DNA of 31,018 nt, from NCBI GenBank assembly GCA_022836975.1, contig JAIXMJ010000005.1, positions 1 to 31,018 on the forward strand. The letters run 5' to 3'. Positions 8,411 to 17,409 of this stretch are shown here, one piece after another. The notes beneath the pieces are model-generated. The model worked only from the letters and a program-made list of their open reading frames with translations, was not told the origin of the DNA and made no database searches. Every line of letters begins with the position of its first letter. Positions within the stretch are counted from its first letter, which is position 1. A program made the translations under genes and the position numbers. Source of the DNA: Wolbachia sp. GTDB taxonomy: Bacteria > Pseudomonadota > Alphaproteobacteria > Rickettsiales > Anaplasmataceae.

Positions 8411-8413
8411 GTT

Positions 8414-10456
8414 ATGCCATCACAACTACTATTTGAGTGTTTATCAGAAGAAATACCACCAAGTATGCAGAGTTTAGCTGTCACTCAAGTAAAGAATTAT
8501 ATCGCTGCTAATTTCAATAAGAATAATATCAGGTCTAAATCCATAGAAGTTTATATAACAGCCAGGCGTATTGTTCTATTTGTTAAAGGTATAGAAGTTT
8601 TATTATTAAAAAGTACTGAAGTTAAAGGTCCAAATATTAAAGCAGGGCAAGATGCTCTGGAAGGTTTTTTGAAAAAGAATAAAAGAAGTAAAGAAGATCT
8701 GCTGATTCGTGAAATAAATGGTGAGAGTTCTTATTTTGTTAAGAAAGATCCAGATTCTTTTGATATTAAAGCATTTATAAAGAATCAACTAGAAGAAATG
8801 CTCAAAAACTTCTCTTGGCCCAAAAGCATGAGATGGGGAGAAAAAAAGGAAAGATGGGTCAGACCTATAAGAAACATTTTATGTATGTTAAATGATGAAA
8901 TAATCCCCGTTTCTTTTGCTGGCATCATTGCATCTAACATCACCTCCGGTCATCGATTTCTGTCACAAAATAAATTATTAGTTATCGAATCAGCTACGGA
9001 TTACTTTAAAACATTAGAAGAAAATAATGTAATGCTTAATCAAGTTAAACGTAAACAATATATATTAGATCAAATTGATGAGTTTACGCGTAATCATAAC
9101 TTACAGCTTGAAAAAAATGAATATTTGTTAAATGAATTAACAGGATTAGTAGAATGGCCAATTGTTTTATTTGGTAAAGTGAATCAAGACAAATCTGTAG
9201 AGTTACCTAAAGAAGTAGTATTAAGTATAATAAATACGCAACAGAAGTATCTTGCTTTGGGTAATGGACATAAGATTTCTCATTTTGCAACAGTTGTTAA
9301 TGTGAAAAATAATAGGGTAATCCAAGGATATGAAAAAATACTAGAAGCACGCCTTGATGATGCTCAATTTCTAATGTCTCAGGATAAGAAACATACGTTA
9401 GATTACTATGTTAATAAATTAGACTCAATATTATTTCATGCATCTCTTGGTAGTGTTAAAGGAAAGGTTAAACGTATTACTGCTTTATCAAAATACATAG
9501 CTATATGGATTCCTCATGCTTCATTAATTAAGGTAGAACGCACTGCATACTTAGCTAAAGCTGATTTAGCCACATCAATAGTACGAGAATTTCCAGAATT
9601 ACAAGGAGTAATCGGTGGACATTATGCTCAAGAAGACGAAGAAGTAGTGGAATCTATTACAGAACATTATAAACCTATAGGCCAAGAGCAAGAATGTCCT
9701 AAATCACCATCAGCAATTGCTGTATCTATTGCAGATAAAATGGACAGCTTGGTTGGTTTTATTACAGCAGGAGAAAAAATTTCAGGATCTTATGATCAGT
9801 TTGGTTTACGTAGGATGTCTATCGGCATTATTAGAACAATACTTGAAAATAATTTGCATATTCCTATTAAGCTATTAATAGACAAATCCACTTCATTATA
9901 TTCAAGCACCATACCTGCTAACAAGAAACAATTAGTATTTAATTTTCTTTTAGAGAGATTTAAAACAATAGCAAAGAAAGAATATGTTAAATCAGATCTT
10001 GTAGACTCAATATTGTGTAAAGAGGATGTTAGTGATTTGCTGGCAGCTAAAGAGCAGATAGGTATATTAAATGATTATCTCAACGTATCAGAAGGTAGAC
10101 AAATTCATAATATATATAAAAGAGTTAACAATATAGTGAATAAAGCGATAAAGGGTGACAAAAGCAATCGTGGAAAGTTTTATAGTAAAAAACTTTTAGT
10201 TGAAGATAAAGAAATTGAGCTATCAAATTGTTCTACATATGCTTACAAAAATATCAGACGAGTAATGAAAAACAATAATTTTAAGGCTGCGCTTGATGAG
10301 CTTGTCAACTTTTTACCACCTATAAGTCAGTTTATGGACAACGTGAAAATTAATTGTGACTCTAATGAACTAAGGGAAAATAGACTATCTCTGTTAAATA
10401 AAGTAATTTCTATCTTTCACTTAGTAGCAGATTTTAGCGTGCTAAGAATTAAGTAA
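8414..10456 (+). CDS. glyS: Glycyl-tRNA synthetase beta subunit
   Basis: A 680-residue beta chain, close to the usual 680-700. It binds tRNA-Gly and is needed for aminoacylation by the alpha chain. The N-terminus LLFECLSEEIPPSMQ and the YITARRIVLFVKG block are typical. Further markers are MRWGEKKERWVRPIRNILCML near 138, SIADKMDSLVGFITAGEKISGSYDQFGLRR near 433, and the C-terminal anticodon-binding-like DALR segment (FFLPPISQFMDNVKIN-like, actually FLPPISQFMDNV near 633). It follows glyQ after three bases with its ribosome binding site inside glyQ. A weak hairpin with a T run lies about 25 bases past its stop. Confidence 0.96.
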   Translation: MPSQLLFECLSEEIPPSMQSLAVTQVKNYIAANFNKNNIRSKSIEVYITARRIVLFVKGIEVLLLKSTEVKGPNIKAGQDALEGFLKKNKRSKEDLLIREINGESSYFVKKDPDSFDIKAFIKNQLEEMLKNFSWPKSMRWGEKKERWVRPIRNILCMLNDEIIPVSFAGIIASNITSGHRFLSQNKLLVIESATDYFKTLEENNVMLNQVKRKQYILDQIDEFTRNHNLQLEKNEYLLNELTGLVEWPIVLFGKVNQDKSVELPKEVVLSIINTQQKYLALGNGHKISHFATVVNVKNNRVIQGYEKILEARLDDAQFLMSQDKKHTLDYYVNKLDSILFHASLGSVKGKVKRITALSKYIAIWIPHASLIKVERTAYLAKADLATSIVREFPELQGVIGGHYAQEDEEVVESITEHYKPIGQEQECPKSPSAIAVSIADKMDSLVGFITAGEKISGSYDQFGLRRMSIGIIRTILENNLHIPIKLLIDKSTSLYSSTIPANKKQLVFNFLLERFKTIAKKEYVKSDLVDSILCKEDVSDLLAAKEQIGILNDYLNVSEGRQIHNIYKRVNNIVNKAIKGDKSNRGKFYSKKLLVEDKEIELSNCSTYAYKNIRRVMKNNNFKAALDELVNFLPPISQFMDNVKINCDSNELRENRLSLLNKVISIFHLVADFSVLRIK

Positions 10457-10479
10457 ACTTTTATGTGATAAAATGTGTG

Positions 10480-10504
10480 ATTCAATTAATAGTTGAATTT
10501 TTTA
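10480..10504 (+). terminator. Possible terminator of the glyQS operon
   Basis: ATTCAA/TTGAAT forms a 6-bp stem with a 7-base loop, followed by six T. It is AT-rich and weak, but it lies where the glyQS transcript should end, 24 bases after glyS. Confidence 0.4.
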
Positions 10505-10703
10505 TGGGATATTTTGTATAACAAAGTCAGGAGTTTTGCGGTTTAGGAATTTTAGTTGTGAGCTTTGCACAAGAGGTCTGCATATTCTATTATTTGGATA
10601 TAGCATTATTAACAAAATAATTTATAAAGTTTAGCAATAGCAATGAACCCAAAGAAGAGTTAAGCTTACCAAACCTCATGGCAATTCTTTTTATTTTCTT
10701 TTA

Positions 10704-11429
10704 GGATATGTCGTCATAAGATTTTGGCCCACATTAACAAAGCTTTAAGGGAAAGGCTAGCCATACATGATCGTGCATTTTTAGCATCGCCATTCTTTAA
10801 ATTTTTGAAATGTATTATGCCTAAGTTTATATAGCTCCTTGTCTATTTTTCTTGGAATTTTCCTGTTCCTCTTTGGTGGAATTACAGGGCTGCTTGATTT
10901 TCTTGCTAAATCTATAATACATTCGTGTCGTAAGCTTATAAGGCCTATGTCTTGGGTTAATTTATCAGCCTGAGTACAATCATTTCTGGAACCTTCTGAT
11001 TCTGACCGGCATACCATGTGCATCCACGGCCTTTGCCCATTTTGTCCTACTAATCATTTGATCTTTTTCTTTTACTCCAAGTCCAGCTTTATATACTTTA
11101 ACATAACCACTCAAGATCAATAAAAATTTTTAATAAATATCACGCCACCTACAAAACCTCCTGCTTCCAATGGCCATAATCAGGTGGTCCATGGTGCACC
11201 AGTCCTAAATATCCACATTACTGCATTTATAAATGTTCTATTATCCTTTGCTATTCCTCCCCACTGACCTCTTCTACCAGGTAAGTGGCTTTCTAATTTA
11301 TACCACAATTTGTCGCTTATATCATGCCTTCTATGACTTAATTTTGTATCCATCTTTTGCTAACCCTCAAATCCTTTATTATATACACTTTTGACACCTA
11401 TTCAACTAGTATCTTGCGACGACATACCC
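10704..11429 (-). mobile_element. IS427-type (IS5 family) element, degenerate, copy A
   Basis: About 726 bases bounded by imperfect terminal inverted repeats: GGATATGTCGTCATAAG at the left and CTTGCGACGACATACCC at the right. It is flanked by TA on both sides (10702-10703 and 11430-11431), consistent with a target duplication. It contains one minus-strand transposase pseudogene. It is shorter than intact members of the group (around 850-900 bases), so part of the transposase gene is missing. A second, similarly shortened copy sits at 26753-27470. Copy A interrupts the end of the gene at 11398-12002. Confidence 0.75.
10740..11353 (-). pseudogene. IS5-family (IS427 group) DDE transposase, broken
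   Basis: From the ATG at 11353 the frame reads MDTKLSHRRHDISDKLWYKL, then ESHLPGRRGQWGGIAKDNR and FINAVMWIFRTGAPW, a clear IS427-group N-terminus of about 55 codons. After that the reading frame is lost and a segment is deleted. The middle (VDAHGMPVRI-like) and the C-terminal part survive in other frames; the longest open piece is 11023-10781, ending KNRKIPRKIDKELYKLRHNTFQKF, which matches the conserved KNRxxxRxxDxxxYKxRH region. At least two frameshifts or stops are present, so no active enzyme is made. Confidence 0.75.
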
Positions 11430-11625
11430 TAGATTTTTTTTGAAGTATTAAAGTATTATTTGATCCATTAACCACAGGGTTATCTTGATTATTGCCTTTA
11501 TCGTTTCTATTTTTAGATTGGCTTATCTCATCATTATTAGATCTGTGTGTAGGGCTTGCGCACCCCTGTCCTTTTTTAAACTTTTTAAACTCTGTATACC
11601 ACTGTGCATACACTTTATTGTCCAA
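11398..11625 (-). pseudogene. 3' part of a lineage-specific gene, C-terminus replaced by IS sequence
   Basis: This 75-codon frame starts at TTG 11625 but stays open upstream to 11712, inside the end of the neighbouring 114-codon gene. It is charged and low in complexity (YTEFKKFKKGQGCASPTHRS, then NDEISQSKNRNDKGNNQDNP). At 11430 it enters IS copy A, so its last residues (VCRRKILVE) come from the terminal repeat. Removing the IS and one TA gives TCT AAA AGA AAA TAA, so the original protein would have ended S-K-R-K-stop. I do not recognise the protein. It is either the C-terminal half of the gene at 11658-12002 after a frameshift, or a separate small gene. Confidence 0.5.
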
Positions 11626-11657
11626 CAGTTCGTCTTGATACTTTGTGAGAACCTTAC

Positions 11658-12002
11658 TTAATTGTTGTAAGGAGCCACGTAATCCATAAAGTACGAAATC
11701 ATATAGCTTATATCATCGTCAGATTCCGGTAGTGCTTTTATCCAATTTTCACAAGATTTTAGTAGGTCAAGTACTTTTGCACACCCATCAACCGCAGCAT
11801 TTACGTCATTAAACCCTCGCTCTGTAATTGTTGTTCCATATGTTTTCAAACAATCTATCATATCGGACACATGATGTTGGTCTTTTGGTAGATGAGTACC
11901 CTTTACTTCTTCTAAACACAAAACAAAGCTTCGATTGTTTTGACTATAATTTTCTATTGCTTCCAATACATCATAATATAGATCTGGATCCAGCCCTAAC
12001 AT
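11658..12002 (-). CDS. Hypothetical protein, probably frameshift-truncated
   Basis: A 114-residue helical protein that I do not recognise. It starts at ATG 12002 with AAGG seven bases upstream and reads MLGLDPDLYYDVLEAIENYS at the N-terminus. It has no signal peptide or membrane segment and carries three to four scattered cysteines. Its last 17 codons overlap an open stretch in the frame of the downstream piece (11398-11625), which reads on as a sensible sequence (YGLRGSLQQLSKVLTKYQDE). A single-base change near 11661-11712 could therefore have split one gene of roughly 190 codons. It lies between lepA and an IS copy, in a region of gene decay. It may be a lineage-specific accessory protein. 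Confidence 0.5.
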   Translation of the reverse strand: MLGLDPDLYYDVLEAIENYSQNNRSFVLCLEEVKGTHLPKDQHHVSDMIDCLKTYGTTITERGFNDVNAAVDGCAKVLDLLKSCENWIKALPESDDDISYMISYFMDYVAPYNN

Positions 12003-12088
12003 ATTTTTACCTTAAATAATTACAAAACTTGCCTTATAATAATAAAATTATTATATAATTGCAAGCCATTTTGGTTTGATATACCTAA

Positions 12089-13876
12089 TTAATCAATAAT
12101 TTTCAATGCTTGAATGAATACACTTTGTGGAATATTCACATTTCCTATCGAATGCAATCTTTTCTTCCCCTTTTTTTGCTTTTCTAATAACTTCATTTTC
12201 CGTGTCACATCTCCACCATATAATTTAGCAGTTACATCTTTTCTATACGGATTAATTGTTTCCCTAGCAATGATTTTACTACCAATTGATGCTTGAATTG
12301 CAATCTTATATTGCTGACGTGGTATTAAATCCTTGAGACGTGTACATATTTCACGACCTCTTTTTACTGCCCTGCTTTTATGTACTATACATGCCAATGC
12401 ATCTACTGGTTCTCCATTAATTAAAAAATTCAATTTATCTATTTCACTGATTTTGTAACAAGAAATTTCCCAATCTAGGCTCGCATACCCTTTTGAGATG
12501 GACTTTAAACGATCATAAAAATCAAAAACAACTTCAGATAATGGTAATTTGTATTTCAACAGCGCTGTTGTTGTATATGATAAATCGTCTTGCTCTCCCC
12601 TCCTCTCTTCACACAGTGACAACACTTCACCTAAATATTCTCCTGGAACCATTATAGTTGCAGTAATCCATGGTTCCTCAACGGTTTCAATGTATGTGAG
12701 ATCTGGCACGTCGCTAGGATTATGAATATTAATAACCTTACCGTTACACGTAGTTATCTTATATATAACACTTGGTGCAGTCGCTGTAAGATCAAGGTCG
12801 AACTCTCGTTCAAGCCTCTCTTGTATTACCTCAAGATGTAACATTCCTAAAAAACCACAACGAAATCCATATCCAAGCGCATTCGAAGTTTCAGGTTCAA
12901 AAGTAAAACTAGCGTCGTTTAAATGTAATTTTTCTAATGCTTCTCTCAAATATTTGAAATCATCAGTATTATTAGGAAAAATACTACAAAATACTACAGG
13001 ATGTACTTCTTTAAATCCTGGCAATGCTTTGATGCAAGGCCTTTTTTCTTCAGTAATAGTGTCACCAACTTTACAATCTGCTACTTTTTTTATTGCTGCA
13101 GTGATAAAACCAACCTCTCCAGCAGAGAGCTCGTCAGTCATTACCTTCTTAGGAGTAAAAACCCCTATGTTATCCACTTGATATTTAGAATTATTAGACA
13201 TCATAATGATCCTCATACCCTTTCTTAGTACTCCATTCTTAATACGTACCAGGATTACTACTCCTAAGTAAGGATCATACCAACTATCAACTAAAATTGC
13301 TTGCAGCAGTGCATTTACATCCCCGCCTGGAGCTGGAAGACGATTTACTATCGCTTCTAATACATCACTTATACCATAACCAGTTTTAGCTGATAAAAGT
13401 ACTGCTTCACTTGCATCAATACCAATTATCTTTTGGACTTGAATCTTCACTGTTTCTGGGTCTGCAGATGGAAGATCGATTTTATTCATTACTACTACTA
13501 TTTCATGGTCATTTTCAAGTGCCTTATAGACATTTGCAAGAGTTTGTGCTTCTACACCTTGACTACTGTCAATAACCAACAGAGAACCTTCGCATGCAGC
13601 TAAACTACGGCTTACTTCGTATGAAAAATCAACGTGACCAGGAGTATCTATAAGATTTAAGCAGTATTTACTACCATCTTTGGCCACATAATTTAATCTA
13701 ACAGTTTGTGCTTTAATGGTAATACCACGTTCACGTTCTATATCCATAGAGTCAAGAATTTGATCAACCATCTCTCGTGCTTCTAAACCACGACATTCCT
13801 CTATTAATCGATCAGCTAATGTGGACTTTCCGTGATCTATATGAGCTATAATTGCAAAATTTCTTATATTTTTCAT
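12089..13876 (-). CDS. lepA: Elongation factor 4 (LepA), ribosome back-translocating GTPase
   Basis: A 595-residue translational GTPase of normal length. G1 is AHIDHGKSTLADRL near 11-24, switch II/G3 is DTPGHVDFSYEVSR near 77, and G4 is NKIDLPSADPE near 131. Domain II and EF-G-like domains III and V follow (GFRCGFLGMLHLEVIQERLERE near 340), then the LepA-specific C-terminal domain containing AKLYGGDVTRKMKLLEKQKKGKKRL. It binds stalled or mis-translocated ribosomes at the membrane or in the cytosol. It lies 30 bases downstream of dcd on the same strand and is probably in one transcript with it. Confidence 0.97.
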   Translation of the reverse strand: MKNIRNFAIIAHIDHGKSTLADRLIEECRGLEAREMVDQILDSMDIERERGITIKAQTVRLNYVAKDGSKYCLNLIDTPGHVDFSYEVSRSLAACEGSLLVIDSSQGVEAQTLANVYKALENDHEIVVVMNKIDLPSADPETVKIQVQKIIGIDASEAVLLSAKTGYGISDVLEAIVNRLPAPGGDVNALLQAILVDSWYDPYLGVVILVRIKNGVLRKGMRIIMMSNNSKYQVDNIGVFTPKKVMTDELSAGEVGFITAAIKKVADCKVGDTITEEKRPCIKALPGFKEVHPVVFCSIFPNNTDDFKYLREALEKLHLNDASFTFEPETSNALGYGFRCGFLGMLHLEVIQERLEREFDLDLTATAPSVIYKITTCNGKVINIHNPSDVPDLTYIETVEEPWITATIMVPGEYLGEVLSLCEERRGEQDDLSYTTTALLKYKLPLSEVVFDFYDRLKSISKGYASLDWEISCYKISEIDKLNFLINGEPVDALACIVHKSRAVKRGREICTRLKDLIPRQQYKIAIQASIGSKIIARETINPYRKDVTAKLYGGDVTRKMKLLEKQKKGKKRLHSIGNVNIPQSVFIQALKIID

Positions 13877-13906
13877 GGTACTGTTGTATTAACATTATAA
13901 GAATTT

Positions 13907-14467
13907 TTAATCAACAACTAATGGTAAAGTGATACCATATTGTTTCATATATTTTCCTTTCAGATCATCATACGATTTTTCGCATTCACCTTCGCCATTT
14001 AAGAATAGAAACTGGCATGCCCCTTCGTTTGCATAAATCTTTGCAGGAAGTGGTGTAGTATTTGAAAATTCCAATGTAACATGACCTTCCCATTCAGGCT
14101 CAAGAGGTGTAACATTTACTATAATTCCACACCTTGCATAGGTAGATTTACCTACACAAATAACTAAAATACCTCTAGGTATGCGAAAATATTCAACTGT
14201 ACTAGCAAGCACAAAACTATTTGGCGGAATGATACATACATCTGTCTTCCTATCCACAAAACTATTAATAGAGAAGTTCTTTGGGTCTACCACTTCTGAG
14301 TTTACATTAGTAAAAATCTTAAACTCATCCCCTACCCTTGCATCATACCCATATGATGATAATCCAAAAGATATAACACCCTTACTGTTTTTGCTATCAA
14401 CAAAAGGCTCTATCATATGCAAGCTTTCTGCTTGCTCTCTTATCCATTTATCTGGCATAACAGCCAT
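13907..14467 (-). CDS. dcd: dCTP deaminase
   Basis: A 186-residue homotrimeric deaminase converting dCTP to dUTP, the first step to dTTP. Key blocks are GVISFGLSSYGYDARVGDEF (30-49), CVGKSTYARCGIIVNVTPLE (104-123) and EWEGHVTLEFSNTTP (125-139), in which E133 is the likely catalytic glutamate, and the C-terminal EGACQFLFL. The N-terminus MAVMPDKWIREQA is the alphaproteobacterial form. The related bifunctional deaminase/dUTPase of some organisms is not indicated. It is first in the dcd-lepA unit and divergent from ihfA. Confidence 0.95.
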   Translation of the reverse strand: MAVMPDKWIREQAESLHMIEPFVDSKNSKGVISFGLSSYGYDARVGDEFKIFTNVNSEVVDPKNFSINSFVDRKTDVCIIPPNSFVLASTVEYFRIPRGILVICVGKSTYARCGIIVNVTPLEPEWEGHVTLEFSNTTPLPAKIYANEGACQFLFLNGEGECEKSYDDLKGKYMKQYGITLPLVVD

Positions 14468-14548
14468 GACTACACCTCAAAACACAAACCAAAGGTAGAC
14501 ATTGTTTAATAAGTAATTAGTATCAATATTATACGTTTATTATACATT

Positions 14549-14833
14549 ATGGCAACCACAGTAACAAAAATAAAAATAGTAGAAAAAATCAGTCAAGAAA
14601 TAGGATTACCAAAAGACGAAATTCACTTAATAATAAATAATATATTAGACGAGATAAAGATACATTTAGCAAAAGATGGAATAGTAAAAATATCGTCATT
14701 CGGCACGTTTATAGTTAAGCACAAAAAAGAAAGGCCTGGAAATATTCCAAATACTTCACAAAGGGTAGTGATTAAGGCAAGAAAATCAATTTCTTTTAGG
14801 CCTTCAAAGGTGATAAAAGAGTTAATTAATTAA
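14549..14833 (+). CDS. ihfA: Integration host factor alpha / HU-family DNA-bending protein
   Basis: A 94-residue HU/IHF protein. The N-terminal helices (TKIKIVEKISQEIGLPKDEI) and the DGIVKISSFGTFIVKHKKERPG block with the beta-arm that inserts a proline into the minor groove are visible; the arm is degenerate here (NIPNT in place of the usual NPKT). The C-terminus ISFRPSKVIKELIN fits IHF-alpha. It bends DNA for nucleoid structure and regulation. The next gene, a MerR regulator, overlaps its stop by one base (TAATG). ihfA followed by a merR gene is a common alphaproteobacterial pair and supports the IHF-alpha over the HU reading. Confidence 0.8.
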   Translation: MATTVTKIKIVEKISQEIGLPKDEIHLIINNILDEIKIHLAKDGIVKISSFGTFIVKHKKERPGNIPNTSQRVVIKARKSISFRPSKVIKELIN

Positions 14834-15138
14834 TGAACAAAGAAAAACTACTTTATACCATTGGAGAAGTTGCTGGTCGACTAAATTTAGAGCAACATGT
14901 TTTAAGATTTTGGGAAAGTCAATTTAGCCAAATCAAGCCTGTAAAATGTAAAGGTAGAAGATTGTATGATAAAAAATGTATAGAAACTATAAAAAAAATA
15001 AAACATATCTTATATGATAAAGGTTACACGATTAAAGGAGCACAAAAAGAATTGAATGCTAATAAAGAGTTCATAGATGATTCTAAGAGCTTATTGAAAG
15101 AAATAAGAGATTGGTTAAATGATCAAATAAATGAGTAG
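14833..15138 (+). CDS. MerR-family transcriptional regulator
   Basis: A 101-residue protein that is almost only a MerR winged helix-turn-helix: TIGEVAGRLNLEQHVLRFWE near 10-29, then RRLYDKKCIETIKKIKHILYDKGYTIKGAQKEL near 42-75. No effector domain or metal-binding cysteine cluster follows; the short C-terminal helix probably serves for dimerisation. It is translationally coupled to ihfA (shared A of TAATG). Target genes cannot be read from the sequence; related genes sit beside ihfA in many alphaproteobacteria. Confidence 0.88.
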   Translation: MNKEKLLYTIGEVAGRLNLEQHVLRFWESQFSQIKPVKCKGRRLYDKKCIETIKKIKHILYDKGYTIKGAQKELNANKEFIDDSKSLLKEIRDWLNDQINE

Positions 15139-15151
15139 CTCGCTATTAATT

Positions 15152-15195
15152 TTATAGTAGTATTATTTCATAGGAGTGTTATCTTATAGTAGTAT
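15152..15195 (+). repeat. 12-bp direct repeat upstream of ppiD
   Basis: TTATAGTAGTAT occurs at 15152-15163 and again at 15184-15195, 32 bases apart (start to start). Both lie in the 86-base gap between the MerR gene and ppiD, so they could be regulator sites, or simply a small tandem duplication. Confidence 0.6.
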
Positions 15196-15224
15196 GATTT
15201 TAAAGTAGCACATATTATTATATA

Positions 15225-17003
15225 ATGAATATTAAAAATTTTTGCATTAAAGCAGGTGCTATCCTTCTGGCTTTTTTATTAATTTTTGTAGGGATCAGCA
15301 ACTTTTTTTTGGATAATAACAACAACGAGAAAATTATTGCTAAAGTTGGTAATGAGATTATTTCACTGAATGAATATAAATTTTTCTACCAAAACTATAG
15401 TGATAAAGTTTCGAGTGACGAAGAACGTAAAACGTTGAAAAGTAATTTACTTGATGAGCTGATCAATCAGAAATTATTATTTAATTTAATTCATGACTTA
15501 GGGTTAGAGGTTGGAGAAGAATCAGTTAAAGAACATATTAAAAACACAAAGTTTTTCCAGAATGATAAAGGTGGATTTGATAAAAAGATATTTCACACCA
15601 CGCTAGATAGGTTAAATATGACAGAGGATGAATATATATTGAAAATCAAGCAATCTTTATCTGCATCAATGTTTAAAAATGTTATATTTAAAGATAATTA
15701 TCCTATAACTTTTGGTACACAGGTTGATGAGCAAATATATAATTACCGCTACCATACAAGAATAGTTGATATTGTAAAAATCACTCAGGATGCAGTTAGT
15801 GATATACCTGAACCTGATGAAAAAGATCTGCGTGACTTATATGAACAAAATAAATCCAGCTTTAACTATCCAGAATACAGAACTGCACAATATATTGCTA
15901 TAAGTCCAAAATATTTTGAAGATCGTGTGAGCATTTCTGATACAGAAGTTGAAAAAATAATTGATGATCAAGTTTTAAGGGATCAGAGAGATATACTGAA
16001 TTTAATCTTCTCTACAAAAGAAGAAGCTGAGAAGACAAAAAAAGCAGTTGAAAGTGGTGAAACAGGTTTTGAACAAATATCACAACCTCAAGATATTAAG
16101 ATACAAAACATAACAAGAGACTTTTTACCTGAAAATATGAGAGAAAAAGTTTTTTCTCTTAAAGAAGGTGAAATAAGTGAAGTTCTTCAAAGCAATTTTG
16201 GTTGGCATCTGATTAAAATTGACAATATACATCAAATATCGGATAAAGACTTATCTGATGTAAAAGAAAAGATTAGATCAGCATTAACGAAGCAGAGATC
16301 TTTTGAACAATCTAATGACTTTATTAATCAAGCAAATTATAAAATATATGCCGGTGCAACTATTGAAGATATATCTAATGAATATGGTATCCCAGTACAT
16401 ACAATTGGACCAGTGAGTGCTGATGGAATGGATCAAAGTGGTAATCATATAGAAGGGTTGAATGATATTATTTCCTTTATTTTTTCTCGTAATCAAGACT
16501 CGCAAAAATATTTTAGTTACACAAACACATTCATTGTAAACGCAAAGATCATTAACATTATTCCATCAAAATCACAAAGTTTTGAAGAAAGTAAACCATC
16601 GGTACTACAGCTTTGGCGCAATAAATTTATAGCAAAAAAGCTTGATGAAATTGGTATTCAAGTTGTAAATCAATTAAAAAGTCAGCTTGATATAGAAGAA
16701 ATAAAAGGAATAAAGTTAATTAAAGCACAGCAAATATACCGTAATAGTAGTAACTATCCTGCAGGTTTTATAGAAGAAATTTTCAATATGAAAATGATCG
16801 ATTCAGTAACACATCCTATACGGTACAACAACGAAATAATAATAGGTGTATTGAAAAAAATGCAATTGTTGTCAGAAGGTAAACTAAATGCTTTAGATAC
16901 AGGAAGACGTGTTATGTTGTCATTAGAAGAGCAGTTAGTCAACTATTTAAGATCAAAATATAAAGTAGAAATATATCATTCAGTACTTGATGATTTGGCT
17001 TAA
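15225..17003 (+). CDS. ppiD: Membrane-anchored peptidyl-prolyl isomerase (PpiD/SurA-like)
   Basis: A 592-residue envelope chaperone. A single N-terminal membrane segment (AGAILLAFLLIFVGISNFFL, about 11-30) anchors it, facing the periplasm. A SurA_N-like helical chaperone region follows (LNEYKFFYQNY, LLDELINQKLLF, then a DEDEYILKIKQSL-like stretch near 135). A parvulin rotamase domain lies near 255-345, marked by FSLKEGEISEVLQSNFGWHLIKIDNI. A second helical part completes the C-terminus. It would help outer membrane proteins fold after the Sec translocon. Length matches PpiD (about 620). The parvulin domain is less conserved at its start, so isomerase activity is not certain. Confidence 0.88.
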   Translation: MNIKNFCIKAGAILLAFLLIFVGISNFFLDNNNNEKIIAKVGNEIISLNEYKFFYQNYSDKVSSDEERKTLKSNLLDELINQKLLFNLIHDLGLEVGEESVKEHIKNTKFFQNDKGGFDKKIFHTTLDRLNMTEDEYILKIKQSLSASMFKNVIFKDNYPITFGTQVDEQIYNYRYHTRIVDIVKITQDAVSDIPEPDEKDLRDLYEQNKSSFNYPEYRTAQYIAISPKYFEDRVSISDTEVEKIIDDQVLRDQRDILNLIFSTKEEAEKTKKAVESGETGFEQISQPQDIKIQNITRDFLPENMREKVFSLKEGEISEVLQSNFGWHLIKIDNIHQISDKDLSDVKEKIRSALTKQRSFEQSNDFINQANYKIYAGATIEDISNEYGIPVHTIGPVSADGMDQSGNHIEGLNDIISFIFSRNQDSQKYFSYTNTFIVNAKIINIIPSKSQSFEESKPSVLQLWRNKFIAKKLDEIGIQVVNQLKSQLDIEEIKGIKLIKAQQIYRNSSNYPAGFIEEIFNMKMIDSVTHPIRYNNEIIIGVLKKMQLLSEGKLNALDTGRRVMLSLEEQLVNYLRSKYKVEIYHSVLDDLA

Positions 17004-17224
17004 CTTGAATAATGCATTCACTTTTTTATTGATGATTCTTCAGTACTTTTTTAAGCTGAACAAGAATTATTGTATGGAATTTCTTGCAATAGCCCGGACA
17101 TCTAATATGAAACCAGAATCTGCAGCTTGACAAAAAGATCTGAATATGGAAATGTCCTTTCTGATCCTCATGCCTACTTTGAACCTTTTCGTTACTGTTG
17201 TTTTACTTTTTGCCCTCATCCAAA
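17004..17224. other. Intergenic region without clear genes
   Basis: Downstream of ppiD. No coding frame or clear terminator is visible. The right part (from about 17110) reads on the minus strand as a possible downstream continuation of the IS relic at 17225-17320 (helix-turn-helix-like VTKRFKVGMR after a frameshift). Confidence 0.35.
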
Positions 17225-17320
17225 ACCTGCATTGCTTTTTTCCTTAAAGCTTCTGCTGATATTTTCTCCTACCTTATCCTATCTCGTTCTGATCTTTAAT
17301 AAAAGAGCTATAAGTAGTCA
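17225..17320 (-). pseudogene. Transposase N-terminal relic (possible IS630-type orfA), copy 1
   Basis: On the minus strand this segment matches the sequence at 20300-20404 along nearly its whole length (about 80% by eye). It includes the coding-like ISAEALRKKAMQVLDEGK and the upstream ATTAAAGATC and GAGATAGGATAA blocks. The protein pattern (LRKKAMQVLDEGK, then VTKRFKVG in another frame) resembles the helix-turn-helix start of IS630-type transposases. It is shifted out of frame and cannot be expressed as such. Confidence 0.4.
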
Positions 17321-17409
17321 ATTGAACAAATAAAAGTGTAGAAAACGCCAAAGAATATATAAGATGTAAAGTTTGCAGAACAGAAATGCCTAACAGAGCA
17401 GCAAATAGA

